From Torreya grandis (Eukaryota; Streptophyta; Pinopsida; Cupressales; Taxaceae): 64,000 nucleotides of DNA. The stretch is taken from positions 167,501-231,500 of the forward strand of contig JARHVA010008420.1 in NCBI GenBank assembly GCA_037957365.1, given 5' to 3'. Shown here in pieces: positions 10,300-23,600 of the stretch. The position numbers were made by a program, and so were the translations under genes. The notes beneath the pieces are model-generated. The model was not told the DNA's origin, made no database searches, and was given only the letters and a program-made list of their open reading frames with translations. Every line of letters begins with the position of its first letter. Position 1 is the first letter of the stretch.

Positions 10300-11285
10300 T
10301 GGCATTTTAGGAGTAGAAAGCTCAACGTGTCTACCCAACTGAATAGAGCAAATCTGGAGATCCTAATCCATCACTTCATAAATGATTTTACTTATATAGT
10401 TTCTTTTATTTAGTTACTTTTCTATTCAAAACTTGATTTTTATTGAATTTGTAAAAACTAAATCCCATATGGATCAGAGTTACTTTAACTTTGGTTTAGT
10501 TTGATAGGTGGATTAGTTATGAAAACTATATATATTTTTAATTGTAAAAGATGCAGATAGAAAGAAGATATAAAAGAAAAGGAGCTAAGAAATTTGAGAA
10601 CTGGACCACTGTTGTTAGTAATATATGTGATGTTTGTCTTAAAAAATTTCATCTGTGAATGAAAAGGAGAATTAATTGATGCATACTTAGATCTGTGTAT
10701 TTGCATCTTTAAAATTAGGTTTTTTGTGTAAAATCTTCTTTCATATAGTAATTACTCTTCCATTAGACAATTCATTATATGTGTTTTATCTTTATTGGTT
10801 CAACAATATATATGTTTATCTATTTGATTGTTATTGAAAATAGAATTTGTGTATTCTATTATCTATTACTCTTATAAAATCTCACAATCATAACATGATG
10901 GTGTGTGGATGTTAGTTTACCTTTAAAACACTTTTTGGTTATAAGTGTATTTAAATATTTCAATTCATTGAAAATCTTAAAGGGAGTTGTACCTTAATTC
11001 AGAGGGGAACTAGTCTTAACAGTTCACCCATTTGTTGTTTAACTTATTTGTTCTTGAAAGAAGAAGGGTATGGAGTCAAAATAAAACATTTTTTTTAGAT
11101 AAGGACAAATCTATTAACCAACAATGATGAAAACTAGGTCTTATCCATGTTATTATAATGCAAATCATGAATTAAATAAAAATGGAAACCAAAGGACCAA
11201 AGAAGGGGACTAATATTTGTGTATAGATGAACAAGAGAGATCATTGGAGAAGCCCTATAAGAAGTGTTAGTAGGAAAATAAATAG
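10300..11285. other. No recognisable gene
   Basis: AT-rich sequence between the unknown ORF and the end of the E4 integrase. A purine tract (AGAGGGGAA, about 11000) could be part of a retroelement 3' end, but no LTR pair is visible. Confidence 0.5.
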
Positions 11286-11289
11286 AATT

Positions 11290-12310
11290 AGGAAAAGATG
11301 GGAGATATTTAAGTAAAATATTTATTCAATAATTTTGCATTTGTGGGTTCTTTGAAAACATGGCCTTCATTAGTTTATAGATGATAAGTACTAGGACCAA
11401 GAATGTATTTTACTAAGGGCCCCATATTTTTGTGTGTATTTTCCTTCTTTTTCATGTGTGTAATATAATTTGAGGACTAAGTCACCAGCATTAAATGTGT
11501 ATACTTTGACCTTTTTATTATATTATTTTGTAATGTGAGCCTTGTATTGGTGGTTATGTTGTAAAGCAGCCAAACGATGTTCATCAAGAAAATCTAAAGC
11601 ATGAAGATGAGATTCACATAATTATTCATAAAGATTTATAACATGAAGATATACATAAATATGGGAATTTTACTTCTAATGGTAATACTAATTTAAAGCC
11701 ATATACTAGTGAGAATGACATTACCATAGTGGTAGTAGGTATTCTAGTGTAGTGATCCCAGAGTGTGGATGTATATAAAGGTGCCAATTAGTACAAGTTT
11801 ATTGAATATTATTTTTTAAGATTTTATTTATAATTTTGTTAGTACTCTATACTTGGACATTATATTAAAGATGATAAGGTGTGGAAAATTTGTGGTAAAT
11901 TTTAAATTTAGCATATAATTGTTTCATGTCTTTATTTTTAAAATTGCAACCATTATTAGAGATGATAAAATGGGGAACTCTAAAATTACAAATGATTTGG
12001 TTAAAGATAAAATTTGAAATAGTATTTCCAATGACATTGATACAAGGCATTACTTCTACCCATTTAGTAAAATATATAGTAGAAGTAATGATAAAGACAT
12101 GGCCATCTTGCGACTGAGGTAATTTAACAATGAGGCCTAATCCCCACATAGAGAATGGCCAAGGAGACTCCACTATTTGGAGCTTATCTGGTGGTGAATG
12201 GATTATATCATCATATATTTGACAAGGATTACACTTTTTAGTAAAATTAGTAGTGTATTTTTATAGAGCAGGCCAAAAATAACCCATACACAAGTATTTT
12301 TAGGTTATAT
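11290..12310 (-). pseudogene. E4 integrase (Tat-like gypsy fragment)
   Basis: Read on the - strand, this is a DDE integrase. The end of the zinc module shows KCNPCQIYDDIIH, then SPWPFSMWGLGLI, FTKWVEVMP, the second catalytic site as IISNNGCNF (the expected SDNG has become SNNG), YGFKLVLPLEVKFPYLCI, and a C-terminal tail near VKYILGP and INARLL-type sequence ending by about 11290. The stretch 11865-12173 is open (102 aa). The D-to-N change at the catalytic aspartate would kill the enzyme. It follows the E4 aRNH directly, the usual order in the Tat lineage. Confidence 0.85.
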
Positions 12311-12549
12311 CATGTCCACACTAAAAATACCCCATGTGATTGTTATAGGATATTAAGAACCTCTTATTACATTAAAAAACATAGTAGGGTACCTTTTGTA
12401 TTATGGTAGTAAAGGGTGTTGTATCAAAAGACATATTTAAAAGTTTGTTTATGTATTCAAGTCTTTTCATGAGAATCCATATCTAGAGGGTAAGTTTGAT
12501 GTTCAAGAAATTGGATTATGTTTTTATTACATGGGATTTATCAAATAAT

Positions 12550-13060
12550 GATAAATTTAATATGATAAATGAGTGAATCATTGGGTTTGATAGAATAAGG
12601 TGATTTTATTATTTGGATGAGAAATTGGGAATCATTAAGTACTTGATGAGGGTGAAATAAAGATGTTGATGAAGCAAAATAATAAACTATGGTATTTTGA
12701 TCTCTTAAAATTGGATAAATGGTAAAAGAGGCAAATTGTTTGGAAAGTGTGGTAGCCATTTGATGATATATGATTAAATATTCACTTTTTCATTGATAAT
12801 CACCATCAACCTAGTGGGAGATAAGTTGTGAGTCATCCAAAGCATGTAGATATGGGATATCTAAATTGAGAGATACTTGCATGCCTAATATTATAGATTC
12901 ATATTTGGACATGTTATTAGTGACATCAAAAGTTATTATAAATTATAAAGGTATGATATTACCATTTGGGTTTGTTAGAATACATCTTGCCCTAGCTCAT
13001 TAAGGCATTTGTCACCATCAAAGTGGAGTGTCCAAGAGTCTTCATGTAAGTCAATGGTAA
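12550..13060 (-). pseudogene. E4 archaeal-type RNase H, immediately upstream of integrase
   Basis: The - strand reading gives DSWTLHFDGDKC (first D), then KYESIILGMQVSL (E), ALDDSQLI (third D), KSEYLI.YHQMATTLSKQF and FTIYPILRDQNT near the end, with the final aspartate motif degraded. This matches the archaeal-type RNase H of Tat/Ogre-like elements (FDG, YEALILGL, GDSQLV, IPREDN). Here it sits between the body of pol and the integrase, unlike E1-E3, where the equivalent domain is before the RT. The reading is cut off upstream at about 13100 by an LTR. Confidence 0.83.
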
Positions 13061-13100
13061 CTTCCATTAGTTATTTGATAACTACTTTGGGTTTATTATA

Positions 13101-14556
13101 ATTATTATCTATCCAATTTTCACCACTAGGAATGTTGTTCAAGCCTTCCTAACTAGATGATAACATGGGAATAATCCTAGGTCATTGGTAACCTACTTAA
13201 TTGGTTGATCCTTTAGTTGGACTAGATCCCTTGAAGATTCACCTAAATTTTTTTAAAACCCTATCTCACTTATAAAATAAATGATAAAAATGAACCAAAA
13301 CTTAGTAATAAAACATGGAGGTGATGCACCAAATATAAAGTCCTCAACTTGCTATTGTTTCTACTATGAAGAGACTAATCATAATATAATTTTCACAATT
13401 TCAAGGCATATCTTAACACACTAGTGTTTCTATATAAAGGTTATGATTGTTTTAATATATAATTTGGTCAATAAATAGGCCTACAAGTAGACACTACTAA
13501 TGTTTCAACACTTAAACTCAACTAACCATGTTTTACACATCACATGACATGTATAAGAGAAACTAGATTACATAGAGGCATGAAAAAAAAACAAATGCAT
13601 GAAAAAAGTCACTCAATATCACTATATGCAAGATGAAAATGATATAACTCATACCGAATTAATTTCTAAGGAAAGTAAAAATATTAAAATTAGTGAGGAT
13701 TCTCCATATCCAGTTTGAGGATACATTTATTGCCTCTCAAGGCTTCATTTATAGATGAATTGGAAGAAGAGAGAAGAGTAAGACAAGAAGATAAACTCAA
13801 AATATGCCTATCATGATTATATTAGTTAAAAAATAGAGAAATAATGTTACTGATATTTTAAAGGATGTGTTTTCATCTTCTTTCTTATCCTTCTAGGACA
13901 TGTGTTAGAGTAAATCTTCTCAAAGGTGGAATAGGAGGTCTTCACAAAAGTTTAGATTCCTTATTGATCATAAATCCTCAAAGAGTTACACATATACCTA
14001 TTTATAGGAGTTAAGGGTCACCTTATTGACATTTTTCATGGTTGGGAAGCTTATACACCCACTCTCTATTTGTAATGATTCTTCATCACATGAAATTTAC
14101 ATTGTTGACAATAGTGACTCATATTCCAAGCCCTAATTTTGCAAGTAGGATCTAATTTTGTGTTTATATACCTCCATCACCATGTTTTGTTTCTTTGAGG
14201 TCTTGTATCAAGTCATATAACCTCTATTCAAACACTAGAAGTCATCTTGAAGCTGTAGTACTCACACTTATTTTTCAAGGGATAGTTAGAGACATTCCTG
14301 TCTTGAGGTTTTAATGACCTTGGGGTTAAGAATGGTTTATATAGCTATTATATGACTTATAAGTCCTTGCATAGATAGTATTAAATGCTCACCAAGATGT
14401 TTTTAAAGTCCTTTGAGATCAAATACTTGTAACATGTATGCAATTTACTCTCTTTATACAAGATGAGTCACATCTCTTCATTGAGGCTTAGTGATAAACT
14501 TGAAACCTAAATTATGACTCTTGAAGCTTCTTTAATGATATAATAATGATGATAAT
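13101..14556 (-). repeat. LTR of the E3 family (solo or truncated copy)
   Basis: About 1.45 kb aligns end to end with the E3 5' LTR at 57503-59019, in the same orientation. Shared anchors include TTATCTATCYAATTTTCACC at the low end, CACACTAGTGTTTCTATAT, GGCTTCATTTATAGATGAAT, GAGTCACATCTCTTCATTGA and ATGATGATAAT at the high end. A TATA-like CCTATAAATAGG (- strand) lies near 14000-14010. The low end abuts the E4 aRNH reading without a primer site, so this is a solo LTR or the end of a truncated insertion in E4. I could not identify a target duplication. Confidence 0.8.
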
Positions 14557-17438
14557 ACTTCTATATTACCTCAAATACCTTCCTCAATTGATTAAGAAAC
14601 ATTTTTTATTCAAGATCTTATACAAAAGTATAAAATAAAGCTTTTTAAGCCTTTATTTACACAAAAATAATACACATGTGCCAAAATTATTATTATTCAG
14701 GTGCTTAAGATAAGTATTAAGGTCATATAGATCATATAGATCCATTTTGAGTGTTTATAATGTCAATATTCTCCAATAGATCCTTTTTAGGGGTTTAATC
14801 AAGGTTTAAGAGCACTTGGAGTCTTAAAGATGATTCATATAGTTAAGGGGCATAACTCAATAACAAATAAAAATAATAATTATTATAAAACCCATCATTA
14901 TTATTTTATAAGATTAATATCACATGCATCTCTTTATACAAGTTCACATGCACTAAAGTTACCCTTGTTAAATAATGCAAGTCTGATTATGTGTTTGAGA
15001 GGGATCATTTGATAAGGAATAGATATGATAATAATTATTTTTGGGTTATATAAACATAAATGAGGTATATACCACATCATGTGAGATTTTAAATTGATCT
15101 CCTGAAAGGATTGACCCCTCCAACAAGTGAAAAATACCTTGAGCCCTATTCTAGGGTTTACACATAGTCCTATCCATTTAACTCTAACATGCCTTTTTAT
15201 CACACTTTAATTTTTATTAATATTTAAAAAATTCATGTAGTTTTTAAAAAACTTGTCAGCATCCCATTTTACTCCTTAACTGATGAAACACTAAAAACAT
15301 GAAATTTTCTTCATGCTTCATACACGAGCATGTGCATGCTCATATAGGCCTTTTAGGCCTAAATACCATTTTTGAGCCTTTCAATGTTCTCAACCATGTT
15401 AAAAATAAATGGAAACCTATTATAATTTAGTATTCAAATGGAAACATCTATTTCACTATCCATTTAACTAATGTTTCAGTAAATTATCAACACCTTTTCA
15501 TCAACTTACTCAAAACCTTCCTGTAGGTGCTTTATTAGACCTATCTTGACTATAGATGAGTATTATACTATTCATTAGAAATTTTATGTTTCTTAAATGA
15601 TGCTTAACATGATATAAATGTTATTATTTAACTTTTTAATACTTTTTATACCTTGGTTATCTTCATTCAAATCTCATTTTGATTGTTTCTCTTGTGATAG
15701 ACCTATAGGTAGTGTTTTAGGTTTGTCTTGAATGTAGTGTGAGTGTTGTCTCCTTTTGATGCTTTTAATCATAATTTTCACCTATTAAAATCTTTAAATA
15801 TCTAACCTTTAAATCCTAAACAACTCAAATAACCCCTGATCCTCCATTTAACACATAAAATGTATCTTCATATGGGTAGGCATGTAGGTGTTGATTAGGA
15901 CTACCTAACTGTTAGTTTGTCAAATTTGTGATCTATAGGATAAATCAGACATTATTATGAATTTTGTATTATCAAATATCTCAGTCACATTTTTTTTAAT
16001 TGTTAAATTTTCAAAATTTTCAAACATCCTCCACCAATAATGAATTTAAACCTCACTACCTACTAAAGGCCTATAGGTGGCCATTTGGGTAAAATGTGGA
16101 TTCTTCACTATTTGGTCCTATTTTGTGTTCAATCAACTAATGATGAAGCATTTTTTTGAGATGGATAATTTTTTTAAAGGCCATATGTAAATTTTATTTG
16201 TTTTAAATCACATATAATAACTTTTGAAACTCCTATTGTCTTCTCTTTGGCTTGCACAGTCACCTTGAGTTGCATAATCCTCCTTGTTTATACAACCCCT
16301 TAGAATGAAAAGATAATTAATAACTAATTTTTAATAAGAAAATTTTTATATTTATACCACTTTATAATAACTTAAGAATATAATTTTTAATACCAACAAG
16401 GTTTCATGAGTGTCACTTTCTTATAGAGACATGGCTGTGTGATAGTATTGCTTTGTGCTGCCTTGAAACTCATCTACTCACCATGAAATTGAAGAGGTTG
16501 AAACATAAATATTAAAAATATTTATTTAAAGTAAGGTATTACACTATGATATCTTCAAAATATTATAATATCTCTTCATAAATAATTATAACACCAATTG
16601 TGACCTATAGGTCTACAAACCTGTAGGTTCATAAACTTACAATGAACTAGACCTGAAGAAGAACCCTTAAATATTGATATCCAAGGATGATCACCATGAA
16701 ATTTTTATTAAATTTTATAAAAGGATTAAATTATCCATTCAAGGATTATATATATTTATAACACAAACTTTTCTTGACAAGATAATTCTCAGCCATATCT
16801 ACAAGTTCACATAGTCCAAATGTATATGCAAAAATCTCTCTCTATTAAAGATAACTGATTCAATGATGTCTAGAGATTATTGAAAGTTATTTAGGGGATT
16901 GTATAAAATATTATAAATTTCATTTTATATATTTAATGCATTTAAAATAACTCATAGCTCCTACAATCTGACTATCTTTACCCAACTATTAAAACTATAT
17001 TATTTAACAACACGTCAAGCTTAATCATGAAGAAACATGAGGTAATATGATATTTTAGGGATAAAATAATGTTTAAGAGACAATTTAAATTAATTATCAC
17101 ACATTTATTCAACATTAAAAATATGTAATTAAGGAAAACCAACCTAGGTAGGGTTTTAAGTCTTTTTTGTGCTCCTTAACTTCTTAACAATTGTTCATAA
17201 AGTTAAGGAGATTAATCAGCCAAAAATGCCATAAGGTGGAAGGTAATTAGGGTCCCCTCATATGTAAAAGAGATAAAATCAAAAATTTCTCTCTATTCAT
17301 GATTCCAAGTGAAAATTGGTTGACTATTTTCAGCTACAAAGAAACCTGATGGAGGAAAGGAATAAGTTTTTGCATTTTTTGTCTTTGCAACTCCACTTTT
17401 CATATGGATTAGAAAATAAGAATACTATAGGTATATTT
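14557..17438. other. No recognisable gene; AT-rich
   Basis: Nearly 2.9 kb between the 13.1-14.6 kb LTR and the E2 5' LTR. Short open frames exist, but none resembles a known protein. A small tandem duplication (CATATAGATCATATAGATCC, about 14726-14745) and a near-palindrome GAGCATGTGCATGCTC (about 15327) are the only structures I noticed. Confidence 0.6.
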
Positions 17439-19052
17439 TTAATTTATAATTAACCCATAGATTTTGAATAACTCAAAATGATTTTAAATAAGGTTTTCAT
17501 GCTCACAATTTTTGAGTTATTTAAATCAAGTTGTGTACAAATGCCTCCTGTCTGTACCCTTGACCAACACAGTCAATGCAGATCCATGAATTGAGTAAGT
17601 GTGAACTTTTTTTCACAATGATTTTATAATATACATCCCATGATATGATCCTCAATTTCACAATATAAATGGCACATAGGTTTAATGGTTTAAAGTTACC
17701 AATTTTTATATAGTGCAAGAAAAGGTGCACAAGAAGCAATTCCATTCCACTTGTGTGCTCTCATAAATCATAGGTTGTGATTTATGATGCACACATGATA
17801 ATTAATAGATTGATATGGGACCTAGGTATAAATAAAATAATTTATAATAATATCAGAAGGGGGACTTGGAAAAAAAGGGATAAAATCTATGTACCCCATA
17901 AAGGATTTTTACATCTGTACCCTTTACCAACTTGTAGCTCATTACACAGTCTAATTACCCATACCTCAGTGTGAATATTTTATTAAAATGTGTAAGAAAT
18001 TTTTTCCCATCCAATGAAAAAAAATGAAATGGTAACTCAAGAGATACAATGCAATGATTGTTAAGTGGGAGCAAATTCTAAAGAGGTGGTTGAGAAGAGA
18101 TCAAGGACTTATCACTAGGAATAATTTAAGAGGCATGGATGTGGTGCCTTAATATAATTAAAATATAATATGTACCACCCCAAGGGGAGAATTAATTATA
18201 AAATTATTATTGTATTATAAAATTTTATTTCTTCATTGTAAGAATGGTTGACATTTTTAGGCAACCTCACGCTACTAAAATTTGCCCTCTAAGAGTACTT
18301 ATGTTGTCTAGACCTTACTTTTTAATGAGAATTTAGTTCGCCTCCCTCTATTATTCTCACATATTGTGTGTTATTTATGTTTTTTTACATCTTTATATGG
18401 ATAATTTCTAACCTTCTCATTGATATCCAACCCTAGCACCTCTGTGTGAAACTTGGAACTCACTTGCAGGTCATATCTTGTGTGCATTTAGCTCTATGTA
18501 AACACTATCTATGGATCATTTTTCATCCCTCTTAATGTTACACTAAGTTATCATGCCTCTATATGAAGCACTTATGCATTTGAGGTTTCCATGGTAGAGT
18601 CTATGTGATATTTATTTGTCTTATAATATATATAATGTGTCTGTGGTAGTAGGAGCACTCTCTCTATTTTTTTTGCATCGCCTTTTAATTTTCATCAAAT
18701 TTTTACATTTTCCCTCCCTTTTCCCTCAAAATATTAGGTTTAGGTTAGTGGTAGATTTACCTTTCTAGTCTTTATGTCTACGTATTGGTATTAAACTAGG
18801 TACACTTAGAATAAAAGAAATATGGCCTACTTTGAAGGATCATCCCAAGGAGTGCAAGGGTCATACACATTGTTGATGTTCCTATCATTATAATGAGACA
18901 ATTGATGCTCCATGTGTGTAGGTGAATGATAACACTTATATGCCTAGTGTTGAACACTTTTTTGCCTTATATAATAGATTATTTCTCTACACCCTACCAA
19001 AAAAAAAATCTTGCACCATACAACATCTATATGTGCATGGTTTAAATGATAA
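17439..19052 (+). repeat. E2 5' LTR (about 1.61 kb)
   Basis: Aligns along its length with 48795-50537. Shared anchors include CAGATCCATGAATTGA, TGTACCCTTTACCAACTTGTAGCTCA, GTTGACATTTTTAGGCAACCTCAC and CCCTCAAAAT.TTAGGTTTAGGTTAGTGGTA. The expected TG start has decayed to TT. It ends about 8 bases before the primer site. Confidence 0.85.
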
Positions 19053-19059
19053 TAGTTTA

Positions 19060-19076
19060 TGGCATGCTTGGTGGGA
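19060..19076 (+). promoter_or_regulatory. E2 primer-binding site
   Basis: TGGCATGCTTGGTGGGA lies just after the 5' LTR. It starts with TGG, as a tRNA 3'-CCA complement should, and resembles the sites of A, B and E3. I do not name the tRNA. Confidence 0.7.
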
Positions 19077-19129
19077 ATAGTTTAGAGAAATAACTAAGGA
19101 ATTGGTGTTACCCTTAGCTAATGAGTGTT

Positions 19130-20689
19130 ACAATCACTCAATTAGATCACCTAGTGACTCCATACATTTTAGGTTTTCAAATGTCAGCCTTCTATCCACA
19201 TGCTAGGACAATCTAAGTAATCTAAAAGAGGCATTAATTTCCATTGTGTTGATCTCTCTATGCCTTATAGAAGAAGAAGAGTAAGAGTATCTTCATACCC
19301 TATCAAGAGAAAGAGAGGGACAAGATAATTTTCCCTAGAGCTCAATCTACACCCCCATTTGGTCAGTTCCCTACACCTATGGGAGATTATTCCCTATCCC
19401 ATTAATATATGTGTAGAGGAACCAACTATTTATGCCTTTGAATGGAGGTAGTCCATTGATTATTACCTAATATGACAACATTCTAGTTGCATCCCTCAAA
19501 ATTTTATCTAGTTTAATGGTGATATTGCTTCTTCTCCTATAGAGCATATTTAAGATATTGTGTATATCTACTTAGTACACCATGTCACTAAAGACAATGC
19601 CACAGTTAGGCTACTTACCTCTTATTTCAAAGGCAAGGAACTTCAATGATACTAAGACTTGAGACTAAATTCTACCCATAACTAGGATGAGCTCAAGGAG
19701 TAACTATGCAAGCAATTCAAGGACCAAAGCAACCACACAAGATGATGGTTGATTTCAACTTCATATTCTAGAGAGTTTGGGACAAGATTCCACCCTTTTG
19801 TTATCTATCTCCTAATACTAATTTTTTTATTTTTTAAAGGCTCTTAATAGTGATATAACTATGATGATTCAATCCATGAGAAGTGCAATACTACCTTCTT
19901 CCTATGAAGTCATTATGCATGTAGAAAATTGCTTTATCTAGGTAGGAAAAATTATAACTAGACCTCTTATGCCTATATTCATAGAACCTCCTCCTATCCA
20001 ACTAGTTGTGTAACCTATCTTAGCACCTATCCTTGTCATAGTAAACCCATCAAATTCATTTTCTTCTCCCCCTAACATATTTCACAAGGTTAAAACACTT
20101 TTTTAAAACTTTAAAAATTAGCTTGTGGCCCTCAAAAGATAGCAAACACAATATTATAGACCCCATTAACCTTTCACCCAACAATACCAATCAAGCAAAC
20201 CTCCCTACGAAGGTGGAGTGAAAACACAAAACCAAATCACAAATAATAGACCACCTTTTATGCAAAGGTTTGATGCTGCAACATTTCTAAAGCCCTTATA
20301 CCCATGTAGAATAATTTTGTCCATGATCTTGAATGGTGTTTCCTATTTAGTCAACTACATAATCAATATATGTGTTCAAATAGGCTCATGAACCAAGTGT
20401 TCATGGTGAAACATTTGTTATAACCTTAGGTGTAGGAAAATACCATAGATCTACATGAAGAAGAAAATCAAGTTCCAACACAATAATAAGATGGGTCTAT
20501 TATTATTAACTGGTAGGAGGATGAATTTAACTATGTTAATCAAAGTGGTGCATCTAGTGGAGGAAGCACCCCAGTTACCTTCAATACAAGATTTAAAAAA
20601 AGAGTGATAGATGAGGTGTTACCAACTTCAATGCCTTCACCTTAAATACCCTAGGTCATGCATGTAAGTACACAAGGTAGGGTACCTAT
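19130..20689 (+). pseudogene. gag: E2 gag, interrupted at 20689 by element A
   Basis: This decayed Gag reads LISFNGD-like sequence (as FI.FNGDIASSPIEHI), DIVYIYLVHHVTKDNATVRLL, SYFKGKELQ, then DELKE.LCKQFKDQSN at about 19500-19740. Later stretches include SAILPSSYEVIMHVENC and PPPIQLVV. The pattern (substrate-like F.GD.SSPIEHI, then F.G.A..WY..L, then W.EL...F...F) is the plant gypsy gag core and is close to the E3 gag (PIEHIINMANFCNIHNVT). Several stops are present. The reading ends at the insertion point of A. Confidence 0.8.
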
Positions 20690-23600
20690 TGACCAAATTT
20701 GACTTTTAGGTCAAATTGGGGCACCCCTAGTAAAAACTTTATTTTAAGCTTATAATGGGGTATAATATAATTTCATAAGATGTTTCATGGGTCATTTGAT
20801 TCCATTCAATGTTATATCAAACTTGTTCACTTATTTCATCACTTCATTTATCATTTTGAGCCATTTAGGGGGTCAAAATAGTGTATTTAATACTTTGTAC
20901 ATATTTTTTGGAAAATGTGAAAGTGTAAAAGAGTTATACCACGTGCCATGTGTCCTAGGAGGTCTTTAGTAACTATCACCAACTAAAAATTATTAGGTTA
21001 CTCAGAAAAAGGTATTTTCTTGAAGAAAAGAGTGAGTTTGGCATTTGTACAACCTCCTTAGGAAGTGTGCCACTTCTAAAACATGTAAATGTGACTCTTA
21101 ATCTCCCCTAAACTCATATCCATGATTGTAATCAAAACCATTCTGCTACATCTTTGTCCTTCTTGGCATACAAAAGTGACCTTCAAGTTTTTATTTGGTA
21201 TGAATAACATAAGAAGTTTTAGAAAAAATCATTTTGGGAGATGATATTAAACTTGGATACCTTAATTTTTCATAAATTTATTTTGGATATTGGTCAAATT
21301 TGCTTCATGAAGCATCCATTTGAAGTGGACTATACAAAACTACTTGCTCATTCATGCACCCTTCATGTCTTGCCTTGGTTCAAGCAATTTCATTAGTTTT
21401 AGATGATGAGATTGATTGTAGAGGATTTTTGACTCACCCTATAACAATTACCATGTTTTATTTCATGTTTTAAGTTTTTTTGTCAAGCTGATACCCTCAA
21501 GTTTGTAGACTAGCCATTTTGGGTTGATTGGTAGTTTTCCTCCATTTTCAAGGATTCCATATTTTTTCATGGTTTTATATGGTTATTATACGTTAATTAT
21601 ATTTTTTTAAAAGTTATATTAACATCCTTTCACTTTCCAATCTCAATTTCAAATAAAATGCTCTTAGAGTTGCAGTCATGTGTAACCTGCCTTTCAATCT
21701 ACCATGAATGTGCTTGCATACATATTGCTTGGAAAATAATTTCACATTGAATGGAATGTGTTAGTTATTTTTTATATCCATAATAGTTTGAATATGATTT
21801 TGGGACCATGAAAATGAGTTTTGGACCTATTTTAAACATAATTTTTATGCCTACTAACTTAATCTTACCTACATTGCCTAATTACAGTCAAAATCTCCAC
21901 CTACATGTGGTTGAATAGGGAAAAATAGGTTTTGTATGGAGGGATGGAATCAGATTGACACTTATTTAGGACATTTTTATGATTAAGGATCCATAAAAAC
22001 TCATGAGGAAGTGTTAAAATGTCAAAAGGAGGTGTAGAATTATGTTTGAAGGTAGATGACTGATACAAGGACTCTTTTCCCTAAAGGCACAAAACAATGT
22101 TCCTTAGGGTTTTCTTTGGATTTAATAAGGAAGGTGAAAGAGCCTATGATTCATTGTGATGGATTAATCTCATAGTATTTAGATATTACAAGACCTCCAC
22201 TAAGTTTTGGGTCAAGAAACTAAGAGGAAGGCATCTAGTAAGAGAGTTAAATTTTCCATTTTATGACTAAAAACATACAATAGTATCCTACAGGGTTTGT
22301 ATTACAAAATGACCTTAGTACTAAAGGAGAAAACAATACTTGTTTCATGTTTTGAATGAACTTTATAGGTGAAGGAAAAGCCAAGGAAAATATAGGCCAT
22401 AAAAAAAGAGGTTATAATATGTTCCAACTCATAAGGAGATCTATAGGTATCCTTATATGGATAATACACTTATAGGTAATGGTGTCCCAGTCAATGACCT
22501 AGACATAAAGCTTGGTGTTGGTTTAAGGATTCTAAAGAGGAATACAAGAATTAAAAGTGAATCATGACTTAACTAAGTTTTAAGGAAGATATAAAAATAC
22601 CATAATCAAATCATTTGAAACATAATGACCTACATAGAGTAAAGTGGCTCAGTCTAAAACATGGGTCAAAGAGATAGGGGTAGTTAAAGGCCCAGTCATG
22701 TTATAAAGATGTTATATAAGGTGATGAAGACATATCATCGTGTGAATAAGTTGAATAAATCTTATGAAAAGTTTCAAAACTAAAACACATGTTTAAAAAC
22801 CATGACCAAGGCCCAAATATGAGCAAATGCAATATACAACAAAGTCAAAAGATAGGGTTCATCTCAGTCAACAATGAGTATAATGGTATTGTTCTGGGCA
22901 TGTAAATTCCCAAAACAAGAGGCATAAAAACCTAAAATAATGAAAAGTGAACTTAGGGTAGATGTAATATATTTTGAGCACTTTTTTCAAGGACCATTTC
23001 ATGCAGATACTCCATAGTCAAGACCCTGTTCTATAGAAAACATAGTTAATTGTGACTAAATGTGACTAGGTAGATAGTGAGTAGGTTGGTTTATATAAAA
23101 GTAAAAAAGTATTATTTTTTAAGGTCTAATACAAGGTATAATGATACCAAGAAACTCTAATGGGCCTCTAAACATTAAGTTCAAGCGTAATCACGTCAAA
23201 AGGAGCACCCTATAGTAGGGGTTAGTTCTAACAAGTAGGTTCTCAGTCTAGGGAAAGAAAGCTCAGTCAGGAGAGAGTAAAGTCAATTAGAAGGTTATCA
23301 TGATGGTTTTAACCATTTTAATACCTCTTACATGGTCATGATGAGATTATAATCTCTAGATAAAGCATATGACACCTACAAGGGTCCTTCTCAAGTCAAC
23401 ACAATAAATTTAAACATAGTCTTATGGCTTCAAGGGCATAAAGGGTATTTGAGAGATCAAAGTGTTAGAATGATATTAGAATAAAATATAACATAATTAT
23501 GAAAATATTAATAGACCCTTTTAAAGGATATTGAGCAAGGAGGTCTCTAAACATAACATACATAGTTAGCATAGTGGGTAGTGAGCTAAGATCTAGTCCT

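Noticed and set aside
15327..15342. Near-palindrome GAGCATGTGCATGCTC
   Set aside because: Short and imperfect at the centre. Expected by chance in a window this size.
17777..17974. 65-aa open frame with a partner at 49145-49342 (shared CSSL motif region)
   Set aside because: Both lie in the paired E2 LTRs, and the similarity reflects LTR homology, not a conserved gene.
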